Source of the DNA: Bacillota bacterium
Lineage (GTDB): Bacteria > Bacillota > Clostridia > Lachnospirales > Lachnospiraceae
Reading direction: 5' to 3'
Length of the DNA stretch: 25,231 bases
Assembly: GCA_023415595.1 (NCBI GenBank)
Contig: JAEZJW010000093.1
Span: 1 to 25,231 of the forward strand
The notes under the pieces were generated by a model, which saw only the letters and a program-made list of their open reading frames with translations, was not told the DNA's origin and searched no databases. Below are positions 13,902-21,691 of the stretch, in pieces (the stretch's first letter is position 1; each line of letters opens with the position of its first letter). Both the position numbers and the translations under genes were made by a program.

Positions 13902-15434
13902 ATGTTCAGTAAAGCATATAGTGCGGCTATCCACGGAATCGACGGACTGATCGTTTCCGTGGAGGCCGATGTCAGTGACGGCCTGCCCCTGTTCGATATG
14001 GTCGGTTATCTGAGCTCCGAGGTTAAGGAGGCCAGGGAAAGGGTCAGGATCGCATTGAAGAACTCCGGTTTTATGCTGCCGGCCAAACGTATCACAGTCA
14101 ATCTGACTCCTGCAGATATCAGAAAAGAAGGTACAGCCTTCGATCTGCCAGTCGCTATCGCAATTCTTACAGCCTTCGGATATATTCCGGAAGAAAATCT
14201 GAAGAATATCCTGATCATCGGAGAACTCAGCCTGAACGGTAACATCAATAAAGTGAACGGTGTCCTGCCGATCGTATACTCTGCGAAGCAGCAGGGCTTC
14301 TTAAAGTGCGTCGTTCCGACAGAAAACGCAGGGGAAGGTGCGGTGGTAGAAGGAATCGATACCTACGGTGTGGCAACATTGCAGGAGGCAGTAGAGATGA
14401 TTAACGGGAAGGAGAGCCTTGAACCGAATAGAGTAGATATCACAGAGCTTTTCCGAAATGCACAGACCGGAGAATGCATCGATTACTCTGAGGTGGCGGG
14501 ACAGACAGCGGCCAAACGGGCCATCGAAATCGCTGTCTCGGGGATGCATAATATCCTGATGATCGGACCACCCGGTGCAGGTAAGACGATGCTTGCCAAG
14601 AGAATACCCACGATCATGCCGGAGCTGTCCTTCGAGGAAAGTATGGAAATCTCGAAAATATACTCCATCGCTGGACTGCTGGAGCATAGGGCGCTAATTC
14701 TTAACAGGCCCTTCCGTGCTCCGCACCATACCATCACCCAGACAGCCCTGATCGGCGGGGGAAGTACTCCAAAGCCGGGTGAGATCAGTCTTGCCCATCT
14801 GGGGGTCTTATTCCTTGATGAGCTGCCCGAGTTTCAGAAGAACACAATCGAAGTCCTCCGACAGCCCTTGGAGGAGAAGTCCGTTACAATCGCCAGGCTG
14901 AACGCAACCTACCGGTACCCTGCAGGTTTCATGCTGGTGGCTGCCATGAATCCCTGCAGCTGCGGCTATTATCCTGATAGGAACAAATGCAGCTGTTCCG
15001 TTCCTCAGGTCAAGCGTTACCTTGGCCGGATCTCACAGCCTCTGCTGGATCGCTTCGATATCTGCATTGAAGCAATACAGATGAACTATAAGGAACTTCA
15101 GACGAAAGCGCAGCAGGAAACCTCTGAGCAGATTAAGAAAAGGGTGGCAATCGCGCGCAAGCTGCAGCTGGAACGCTACAAGGATCAGAATATCTGGTTT
15201 AACTCCCAGCTGACTCCGCGAACGATCAAGAAATATTGCCGGCTGGAGCCTAAGGAGCAATCCCTGCTGGAGCAGGCCTTTGTGAAGATGAATCTGACCG
15301 CCAGGGCGTATCATAGAATTCTAAAGGTTGCACGGACGATTGCTGACCTTGACCAGAGCGAGAGGATAAGAACGGCTCATATCAGCGAAGCCATCTGTTA
15401 CCGGAGCCTGGATCAAAAGTATTGGGGAGAGTAA
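13902..15434 (+). CDS. yifB: YifB/ComM family Mg-chelatase-like AAA+ ATPase
   Basis: A 510-residue protein of the YifB/ComM family, the usual length. In Gram-negative transformable bacteria ComM is a branch-migration helicase that helps integrate incoming DNA; the role in Firmicutes is less clear. Domain order: an N-terminal Lon-like ChlI domain (MFSKAYSAAIHGIDG to about 180), an AAA+ module with Walker A GPPGAGKT (222-229) and Walker B GVLFLDELPEF (301-311), a Cys-rich insertion NPCSCGYYPDRNKCSCS that could bind metal, and a C-terminal Mg-chelatase domain with RAYHRILKVARTIADLD. The frame extends up to an ATG at 13761, but the ATG at 13902 has AAGGAG (13890-13895) and gives the family N-terminus. 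It sits 112 bases before dprA, a pairing that fits DNA uptake and recombination. Confidence 0.95.
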   Translation: MFSKAYSAAIHGIDGLIVSVEADVSDGLPLFDMVGYLSSEVKEARERVRIALKNSGFMLPAKRITVNLTPADIRKEGTAFDLPVAIAILTAFGYIPEENLKNILIIGELSLNGNINKVNGVLPIVYSAKQQGFLKCVVPTENAGEGAVVEGIDTYGVATLQEAVEMINGKESLEPNRVDITELFRNAQTGECIDYSEVAGQTAAKRAIEIAVSGMHNILMIGPPGAGKTMLAKRIPTIMPELSFEESMEISKIYSIAGLLEHRALILNRPFRAPHHTITQTALIGGGSTPKPGEISLAHLGVLFLDELPEFQKNTIEVLRQPLEEKSVTIARLNATYRYPAGFMLVAAMNPCSCGYYPDRNKCSCSVPQVKRYLGRISQPLLDRFDICIEAIQMNYKELQTKAQQETSEQIKKRVAIARKLQLERYKDQNIWFNSQLTPRTIKKYCRLEPKEQSLLEQAFVKMNLTARAYHRILKVARTIADLDQSERIRTAHISEAICYRSLDQKYWGE

Positions 15435-15546
15435 TGGCAATTGCTGCTTTCCCTGAACGGACAAGAAGCAAAAAGAGAAGTTATAAATGTTAAGAAGGGA
15501 CATGAGGTATTAAGTTGTTTCCTATATTTGGGGAGGAAGTGTACAA

Positions 15547-16644
15547 ATGATCAAAGAGGAATATAATTTTTGGCTGGCAAATATCCCGGGTTTTGGAGCC
15601 ATCCGGATAGACCAGCTGCTTCAGGTGTTCAAAACTGCAGAGGAGATATATCATGCAGACGTCAACAGCCTTAAGCACTTAGCAATGCTTAAGGAGGAGG
15701 AGCTTGATAAACTGGTTAACAACCGGGAGGAGAACAAGATCCGTGAATCATATCAGAAGCTTCAGGACAGGAAGATAAGGTTTGTGACAAAGGACGATCC
15801 CGAATATCCCGGAAGGCTGAAGGAGATCTACGGTGCGCCCTTTGCTCTCTATGTGAAGGGCAGTCTGCCCCCGGATCATAGGAAAACCCTGGCGATCATA
15901 GGAGCAAGAGATTGCTCAGCCTATGGCATGGAGATTGCCAAATATCTTTCCGGGGCAGTAGCCAGGGAAGGCATTGCGGTCATCAGCGGTTTAGCCAGGG
16001 GAATTGATTCCTGTGCCCATATCGGAGCACTTAATGCAGGAGGAAGCACCTATGGAGTCCTGGGCTGCGGTATAGATATCTGCTATCCGAAGGAGAATAT
16101 TAATCTCTATATGGAGTTACAAAAGGATGGGGGCATCCTCTCGGAATATGCACCGGGCATACAGCCGCTCGCCGGTCATTTTCCCATGAGGAACCGAATC
16201 ATCAGCGGGCTTTCCGATGGGATACTGGTAATCGAAGCAAGAAAGAAAAGCGGTACCCTGATTACGGTGGATATAGGTCTGGAGCAGGGAAAGAATATCT
16301 ATGCCCTGCCGGGAAGAATCACAGATCTGCTCAGTACCGGCTGTAACAATCTGATAAAAATGGGTGCGAAGCCTGTGACCACACCGGAGGATATTCTGGA
16401 GGACTATCAGATATGCTCCGTAACGAAGCATACGGAGCATTCCTCCTGCTTAGGTCTCAGCCCTGAGGAGTTAAAGATTTATCGGGTTCTGGACCGGGAA
16501 CCGAAGCATCTGGAAGATATCTCTATGACGACACAAATTCCTTTAAACCAACTGATGGAGCATTTGTTATCCATGGAGATGAGCGGTATGATCCGCCAGA
16601 CAATAAGGAATTACTATGTGGCCTATCAAACAATAAGCTCATAA
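15547..16644 (+). CDS. dprA: DNA-processing protein DprA
   Basis: A 365-residue DprA (Smf), which binds incoming single-stranded DNA and loads RecA in natural transformation; it is also widespread in bacteria not known to be competent. An N-terminal helix-hairpin-helix/SAM-like part has NIPGFGAIRIDQLL (12-25). The Rossmann-like DNA-binding core runs from about 115 to 285 with LAIIGARDCSAYG, VISGLARGIDSCAHIGAL, VLGCGIDICYP, PMRNRIISGLSDGILVIEA and ALPGRITDLLSTGCNNLI. A C-terminal winged-helix segment lies at about 300-360. GGGGAGGAAG precedes the ATG. It follows yifB and precedes topA, the same dprA-topA order as in Bacillus. No com uptake genes are in the window. Confidence 0.97.
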   Translation: MIKEEYNFWLANIPGFGAIRIDQLLQVFKTAEEIYHADVNSLKHLAMLKEEELDKLVNNREENKIRESYQKLQDRKIRFVTKDDPEYPGRLKEIYGAPFALYVKGSLPPDHRKTLAIIGARDCSAYGMEIAKYLSGAVAREGIAVISGLARGIDSCAHIGALNAGGSTYGVLGCGIDICYPKENINLYMELQKDGGILSEYAPGIQPLAGHFPMRNRIISGLSDGILVIEARKKSGTLITVDIGLEQGKNIYALPGRITDLLSTGCNNLIKMGAKPVTTPEDILEDYQICSVTKHTEHSSCLGLSPEELKIYRVLDREPKHLEDISMTTQIPLNQLMEHLLSMEMSGMIRQTIRNYYVAYQTISS

Positions 16645-17031
16645 ATCCTAAGAATTTACATGACATCTATTGACAGCTATCCCTTACATGGTGTATAACA
16701 ACAGAGCAACTGTCTATCATTTAAGCAGAATAAAATGTATACCACTACAATATAAATCATATGTAACCCGGTCCCATCGCTAAGGATGAAGATAATGAAA
16801 TAAAGAGATAATATGTTTTAAAGCGCGAAGGAATTCACATGATAATCCCGGTCCCCATATATTATTCAATGGATAAATCATAATATTTACTTGAATCACT
16901 TGGAAAAATAGTGTATGCTAGTTTAGACTTTGAACCAAAAGCTTATAAACAATCATGTGTTACAGGGTTAATACTTAATATATAACCTCTCCATAATGAA
17001 ATGGTACACATAGAAAGAGGGAAGTTACTCT
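16645..17031 (+). promoter_or_regulatory. 387-base dprA-topA gap with two candidate topA promoters
   Basis: Two sigma-A-like promoters are visible. The first is TTGACA (16670-16675) with TATAAC (16694-16699) at 18 bases. The second is TTGAAT (16891-16896) with TATGCT (16914-16919) at exactly 17 bases, which would give a leader of about 105 bases. A short phrase CCCGGTCCC occurs twice (near 16768 and 16847). I see no RNA gene or convincing small ORF, and no clear terminator for dprA. Confidence 0.5.
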
Positions 17032-19101
17032 ATGCCACGAAATCTTGTAATTGTAGAATCGCCAGCTAAGGCAAAGACCATAAAGAAGTTCCTGGGAAAT
17101 AACTTTGAGGTGCTCGCTTCCAACGGGCATGTCAGAGATTTGCCCAAAAGCCAGCTTGGTATTGATATAAATCATGACTTTGACCCGAAATATATTACGA
17201 TCAGGGGAAAAGGTGACCTGCTTGCGAAGCTTCGTAAGGAAGTGAAAAAAGCAGATCGCGTTTATCTCGCAACGGACCCTGACCGGGAAGGGGAAGCCAT
17301 CTCCTGGCATCTGGCTCAGACACTTAAGCTGGAGGAGAAGGATTCCAGCAGAATCACTTTCAATGAAATCACAAAAAATGCAGTGAAATCCTCCATAAAG
17401 CAGGCCAGGGAGGTTGACATGGATCTGGTCGACGCGCAGCAGGCCAGAAGAATGCTGGACCGTATGGTAGGCTATATGATCAGCCCGCTTCTCTGGAGCA
17501 AGGTGAAGAGGGGCTTAAGTGCCGGCAGGGTACAGTCCGTGGCTTTACGGATCATCTGCGACAGGGAAGAGGAGATCAATTCCTTTGTTCCTGAGGAATA
17601 CTGGAACCTGGAAGCGGAATTTACACTTGGGAATAAGAAGCGTCCTCTGGTAGCGAAATACAATGGCAGTAAGGGCTCCAAGAATGTAATCCGTACAGAA
17701 GCGGAAATGAATGAAATCCTGCAGCAGCTTAAGAACGCTGTCTTTTCGATTAAGGAAATAAAAAGAAGTGAGAGGATCAGAAAGCAGCCACTCCCCTTTA
17801 CTACCAGTACCCTTCAGCAGGAAGCTGCCAAGACCTTGAATTTCTCCACCCAGAAGACAATGCAGCTGGCACAGCAGCTGTACGAAGGTATTGATATCAA
17901 GGGTCATGGAACGGTAGGTCTGATCACCTACCTGCGTACGGACTCGATCCGAATCAGTGACGAGGCAGATACAGCAGCAAAGCAGTTCGTGAAGGAGCAT
18001 TATAGCGCTGATTTTGTAGCCACCGAAGACAATCTGGGCCGTACGGGTAAGAAGATCCAGGATGCCCATGAAGCCATCCGGCCGACCTATGTGGAATTTG
18101 AACCCTCTGCATTGAAGGATTCCTTAAGCCGTGATCAATTCAGACTCTACCAGCTGATCTGGAAAAGATTCGTTGCCAGCCGTATGCAGCCTGCCAAATA
18201 TGAAACCACAACAATTAAAATAGAAGGAAATGACCATCGATTCTCAACCTCCACCTCCAAGCTTGTATTTGAGGGCTTTATGAGTGTTTATAATCCGGAG
18301 GATGAGGATGAAGAGACCGGGGCGGTCTTTGAAGCCTTACAGGAAGGTGATATCCTAACTCTGGCTGAGCTTCGGAAAAGCCAGCATTTTACCCAGCCTC
18401 CCGCCCATTACACAGAAGCCTCTCTGGTTAAGACCCTGGAAGAGCTGGGTATCGGAAGACCGAGTACCTATGCACCTACCATTACGACCATCATCGTCAG
18501 AAGATATGTGGCGAAGGAAAATAAGAATCTATATGTGACAGAATTGGGCGAAGCAGTGAACAATATCATGAAATGTGCCTTCCCAACGATAGTAGATGTT
18601 AATTTTACAGCGAATCTGGAATCCCTGCTGGACTGTGTGGAGGATGGTACCGTTTCCTGGAAAACCGTGGTGAAGAATTTCTACCCGGACCTTGAGGAGG
18701 CGGTGAATCATGCCCATGAAGAGCTGGATAAGATACAGATCGAGGATGAGGTCACGGAAGAAATCTGTGAGATGTGCGGAAGGAACATGGTGGTCAAATA
18801 CGGTCCCCATGGGAAATTCCTTGCTTGCCCCGGCTTCCCCGACTGTAAGAATACGAAGCCCTATCTGGAGAAGATCGGTGTTGCCTGCCCTGCCTGCAGC
18901 GGTGATGTTGTCGTCCGTAAGACGAAGAAGGGCCGTAGATACTACGGCTGCAGCAATAACCCTGATTGCAGCTTTATGTCCTGGCAGAAACCCTCTACGA
19001 TCAAATGTAAAAAATGTGGGGGAGTGCTTCTGGAAAAAGGAAATAAACTTGTCTGCAGTGATGAGAAATGCGGATATGTAACTTCGGAGAAAGAAGCTTA
19101 G
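17032..19101 (+). CDS. topA: DNA topoisomerase I (type IA)
   Basis: A 689-residue bacterial topoisomerase I, which relaxes negatively supercoiled DNA through a transient 5'-phosphotyrosine break. The TOPRIM domain begins with NLVIVESPAKAKTIKKFLG (Glu9) and carries the acidic triad region TDPDREGEAISWH (Asp82, Asp84, Glu86). The catalytic tyrosine is Tyr300 in GLITYLRTDSIRIS. The C-terminus has three four-cysteine zinc ribbons: CEMCGRN...CPGFPDC, CPACSGD...CSNNPDC and CKKCGGV...CSDEKC, the third being the last residues. Length and domain order are standard for Firmicutes. AGAGGGAAG stands 5-13 bases before the ATG. In Bacillus subtilis topA is followed by trmFO, codV and clpQY before codY; here codY follows directly after 275 bases. 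Confidence 0.98.
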   Translation: MPRNLVIVESPAKAKTIKKFLGNNFEVLASNGHVRDLPKSQLGIDINHDFDPKYITIRGKGDLLAKLRKEVKKADRVYLATDPDREGEAISWHLAQTLKLEEKDSSRITFNEITKNAVKSSIKQAREVDMDLVDAQQARRMLDRMVGYMISPLLWSKVKRGLSAGRVQSVALRIICDREEEINSFVPEEYWNLEAEFTLGNKKRPLVAKYNGSKGSKNVIRTEAEMNEILQQLKNAVFSIKEIKRSERIRKQPLPFTTSTLQQEAAKTLNFSTQKTMQLAQQLYEGIDIKGHGTVGLITYLRTDSIRISDEADTAAKQFVKEHYSADFVATEDNLGRTGKKIQDAHEAIRPTYVEFEPSALKDSLSRDQFRLYQLIWKRFVASRMQPAKYETTTIKIEGNDHRFSTSTSKLVFEGFMSVYNPEDEDEETGAVFEALQEGDILTLAELRKSQHFTQPPAHYTEASLVKTLEELGIGRPSTYAPTITTIIVRRYVAKENKNLYVTELGEAVNNIMKCAFPTIVDVNFTANLESLLDCVEDGTVSWKTVVKNFYPDLEEAVNHAHEELDKIQIEDEVTEEICEMCGRNMVVKYGPHGKFLACPGFPDCKNTKPYLEKIGVACPACSGDVVVRKTKKGRRYYGCSNNPDCSFMSWQKPSTIKCKKCGGVLLEKGNKLVCSDEKCGYVTSEKEA

Positions 19102-19237
19102 GACCCCTATATAGTGGGTGGTATTGCGCTTTTTGGCAATTGATTGCTAAATATAGTATATTGCAGAAAAAAATAAAAAAATAGATGCAAAATCAGAGAA
19201 TCTTCTGAAAAAGTGTGTCAAAAATGAGAAAAAAGTA

Positions 19238-19266
19238 TTGTTTTTCAAAATAATATGTGCTAAAAT
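19238..19266 (+). promoter_or_regulatory. Sigma-A promoter for codY
   Basis: TTGTTT (19238-19243), a 17-base spacer and TAAAAT (19261-19266) lie about 110 bases before the codY start. The surrounding topA-codY gap is strongly AT-rich and shows no clear terminator after topA. Confidence 0.55.
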
Positions 19267-19376
19267 GGAAAAGGTAGTACAATTAGAAAATACTTCTATT
19301 TGTATTACCTTATTCCATATCAGGCTTGATATCGGGATAAGGTGGATAAGACAGACCTATTTGGAGGAAATATTTC

Positions 19377-20147
19377 ATGAGCGTTCAGTTATTGGATAAA
19401 ACAAGAAAGATTAACAACTTATTGCATAATAATAATTCGCATAAGGTAGTTTTCAATGACATCTGTGTTGTTTTAAGTGATATACTGGAATCCAATGTTT
19501 TGGTGATCAGCCGTAAGGGCAAGGTCCTTGGGGTGAAAAACCGTGCTGACATCATAGAAATCAGAGAACTGATTAAGGATGCAGTCGGAAGACACATTGA
19601 CACCTTATTGAATGAGAGACTCCTGAATATCCTATCCACGAAAGAAAATGTGAATCTTGGAACGCTCGGCTTTGAGTTTGATCAGATTAATACATATCAG
19701 GCAATCATAACACCAATCGATATCGCAGGGGAAAGATTAGGCACTTTATTTATTTATAAAACCGGAGCACCCTATACCATTGATGATATTATCTTAAGTG
19801 AATACGGCACGACAGTGGTAGGGCTCGAGATGATGAGATCAGTGAATGAAGAAAATGCAGAAGAAAACAGAAAGGTCCAGATTGTCAAATCGGCTATCAG
19901 CACCTTATCCTTCTCAGAGCTGGAAGCGATTACCCATATCTTTGATGAGCTCAGGGGAAATGAAGGCATCCTGGTTGCCAGTAAGATTGCTGACAGGGTC
20001 GGCATTACCAGATCGGTAATCGTCAATGCACTCCGCAAATTTGAGAGTGCCGGAGTAATCGAATCCCGATCATCGGGTATGAAGGGTACCTACATCAAGG
20101 TACTGAATGATGTGGTGTTCGATGAACTGAAGAATATGAATGATTAA
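19377..20147 (+). CDS. codY: Global transcriptional regulator CodY
   Basis: A 256-residue CodY, the nutrient-sensing global regulator of low-GC Gram-positives, which binds DNA when branched-chain amino acids (and in many species GTP) are abundant. The N-terminal GAF domain (about 1-155) starts with LLDKTRKINNLLHN and contains the effector region around residues 40-110. A linker helix follows, then the winged helix-turn-helix ASKIADRVGITRSVIVNALR (201-220) with KFESAGVIESRSSGMKGTYI. GGAGG (19363-19367) is nine bases before the ATG. A strong terminator ends the gene, so the flagellar genes after it are a separate unit. In Bacillus subtilis codY also directly precedes flgB and its product represses motility genes, so cross-regulation here is plausible. 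Confidence 0.97.
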   Translation: MSVQLLDKTRKINNLLHNNNSHKVVFNDICVVLSDILESNVLVISRKGKVLGVKNRADIIEIRELIKDAVGRHIDTLLNERLLNILSTKENVNLGTLGFEFDQINTYQAIITPIDIAGERLGTLFIYKTGAPYTIDDIILSEYGTTVVGLEMMRSVNEENAEENRKVQIVKSAISTLSFSELEAITHIFDELRGNEGILVASKIADRVGITRSVIVNALRKFESAGVIESRSSGMKGTYIKVLNDVVFDELKNMND

Positions 20148-20198
20148 TGGATTAAGAAACAAGATGAACGAAAAAACGATTCATTTTGTTGGTATAAC

Positions 20199-20243
20199 AA
20201 AAGGATTTGTGGGCACCCATATGCACCCATAAATCCTTTTTTT
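20199..20243 (+). terminator. Rho-independent terminator after codY
   Basis: A 15-pair stem (20199-20213 with 20226-20240, one G-T wobble) closes a 12-base loop and runs into seven T residues (20237-20243). It is the clearest terminator in the window and separates codY from the flagellar operon. Confidence 0.92.
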
Positions 20244-20296
20244 CATGAAATCTTAAAATCTTCCATGGAAATACAAGGTGTAGTATTATTCTACTA

Positions 20297-20311
20297 AATT
20301 TTCAAATATAT
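20297..20311 (+). promoter_or_regulatory. Weak CodY-box-like sequence upstream of flgB
   Basis: AATTTTCAAATATAT matches the CodY consensus AATTTTCWGAAAATT at 11 of 15 positions, with a perfect left half and a poor right half. It ends two bases before the flgB -35 box. Location and neighbouring codY make it a reasonable candidate, but the region is AT-rich. Confidence 0.35.
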
Positions 20312-20312
20312 C

Positions 20313-20340
20313 TTGTGTTTTTTGTAAAAATAATTATAAT
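20313..20340 (+). promoter_or_regulatory. Sigma-A-like promoter for the flgB operon
   Basis: TTGTGT (20313-20318), a 16-base spacer and TATAAT (20335-20340) lie 27 bases before the flgB start. I saw no sigma-D/sigma-28 flagellar promoter here, so early basal-body genes are probably read by the housekeeping sigma factor, as in Bacillus fla/che. Confidence 0.6.
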
Positions 20341-20366
20341 AATGTTATAAGGAAAGGAGTGCGTAT

Positions 20367-20753
20367 ATGATAGGATCGAACGCATTTAACTATATCAACG
20401 TACTGGATAAAGCGGCAGATGCAAGCTGGAAGCGGAATGAGGTTATCAATAACAACATAGCGAATGTGGATACCCCTGGTTACAAGCGTAAGGATGTGCA
20501 ATTTGAATCATATCTGATGACTGCTCTGGTAGGAGACGATTCCTTAGAGAAACGGGTTGGTGAGGCAAACTTAAGCCGTTTGGAGCCCGGTGTATATACG
20601 GATTATTCCGGCAAAAGCTTCCGCCTGGATGGCAACAATGTAGATATCGACACGGAGTCGGCTAACCTGGCAGAAAACCAGATCAGATATTATGCCCTGC
20701 TCGATTCTATGACTCAGGAATTCAACAGATTAAAGGCAGTCCTACAGAAGTAA
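20367..20753 (+). CDS. flgB: Flagellar basal-body rod protein FlgB
   Basis: A 128-residue proximal rod protein of the flagellar basal body, exported by the flagellar type III system and placed between the MS ring and the distal rod. The conserved N-terminal NNIANVDTPGYKRKDVQFE and the C-terminal NLAENQIRYYALLDSMTQEF heptad region, needed for coiled-coil assembly of axial proteins, are both present. Length fits the family (about 115-140). AAAGGAG precedes the ATG. It is the first gene of the basal-body operon. The gap to flgC is 148 bases, longer than usual for adjacent rod genes, and I see no promoter or hairpin of note in it. Confidence 0.96.
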   Translation: MIGSNAFNYINVLDKAADASWKRNEVINNNIANVDTPGYKRKDVQFESYLMTALVGDDSLEKRVGEANLSRLEPGVYTDYSGKSFRLDGNNVDIDTESANLAENQIRYYALLDSMTQEFNRLKAVLQK

Positions 20754-20901
20754 GTTCAACATACCATTAAGAGAAGACATATTACATAATGAAAATTAAT
20801 CCATATAAAAATAGCAGAACATTAATCAAATTATGTTAATACACCAAAGTCAAAACCTTGATTTATGATCAGCTGACAAGGCATGAGAGGAGGATAAATC
20901 C

Positions 20902-21339
20902 ATGTCATCCATGAACGGAATGAATATCAGTGCTAGCGGTATGACCGCACAGAGACTCAGAATGGATATCATATCCCAGAATATCGCGAATGTAAACACA
21001 ACGAGGGACGAGAATGGGAATCCCTACCGGAGGAAGACGGTAGTTTTCGCTGAGAAGGATGTCACCCCCTTTGGACAAGTCCTTATGAAGACAGAAGGCA
21101 CAGCCGGTAACGGTGTTAAAGTAACGACGATTTCAGAGGATAAAGAAGCCGAGATGCGTAAGGTCTATGACCCCACTCATCCGGATGCGGACGAAGAAGG
21201 ATATGTCACCTTTCCCAATGTGAATATTGTACAGGAGATGACCGATCTGATTGATGCAACCAGATCCTATGAAGCGAATGTTACGGCCTTTAATGCCACG
21301 AAGAATATGGCATTGAAGGGTTTGGAAGTCGGTAAATAA
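20902..21339 (+). CDS. flgC: Flagellar basal-body rod protein FlgC
   Basis: A 145-residue proximal rod protein that partners FlgB. The N-terminus shows the axial-protein signature SGMTAQRLRMDIISQNIANV followed by NTTRDENGNPYRRKTVVF, and the C-terminus has FPNVNIVQEMTDLIDATRSY and NATKNMALKGLEVGK, the FlgC end motif. Length is typical (about 135-150). GAGAGGAGG (20886-20894) stands eight bases before the ATG. fliE follows after only 13 bases, so the two are co-transcribed and probably translated in step. Confidence 0.97.
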   Translation: MSSMNGMNISASGMTAQRLRMDIISQNIANVNTTRDENGNPYRRKTVVFAEKDVTPFGQVLMKTEGTAGNGVKVTTISEDKEAEMRKVYDPTHPDADEEGYVTFPNVNIVQEMTDLIDATRSYEANVTAFNATKNMALKGLEVGK

Positions 21340-21352
21340 GCGGAGGTAAGAG

Positions 21353-21664
21353 ATGAACGTAACATCCATTGGCAATCTAACAGATTTCAGTAAATACGGA
21401 ATAGATTCGGCTTCTTCTGCCAAGGAGAACCGTAATGCAACCTTTGAAAGCCTGTTTCAGGCTGCAATGGGTCTGATTGAGGAGACGAAAAATTACTGCA
21501 ATGCAGCTGAGGAGGCAGAAATGGCGTATGCGCTGGGCCTTACGGACAATACCCATGATTTACAGGTTGCACAGCAGAAAGCCAATCTTGCGATACAATA
21601 TACCGTAGCAATCAGGAACCAGGTTTTAGATGCCTACAAAGAGATTATGAATCTGCAGTTCTGA
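21353..21664 (+). CDS. fliE: Flagellar hook-basal body complex protein FliE
   Basis: A 103-residue FliE, the adaptor that joins the MS ring to the rod and allows rod export. The middle has FESLFQAAMGLIEETKNYCNAAEEAEMAYALG, and the C-terminal family signature is LQVAQQKANLAIQYTVAIRN, followed by QVLDAYKEIMNLQF. Length is normal for FliE. GCGGAGGT is eight bases upstream of the ATG. It is tightly packed between flgC (13 bases) and fliF (27 bases). Confidence 0.96.
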   Translation: MNVTSIGNLTDFSKYGIDSASSAKENRNATFESLFQAAMGLIEETKNYCNAAEEAEMAYALGLTDNTHDLQVAQQKANLAIQYTVAIRNQVLDAYKEIMNLQF

Positions 21665-21691
21665 TAATATATTCTTAAGGAGTACAGGATA

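Noticed and set aside
20754..20901. Extra promoter or regulator between flgB and flgC
   Set aside because: The 148-base gap is long, but I found no well-spaced promoter, hairpin or CodY box beyond half-site matches expected in AT-rich sequence.
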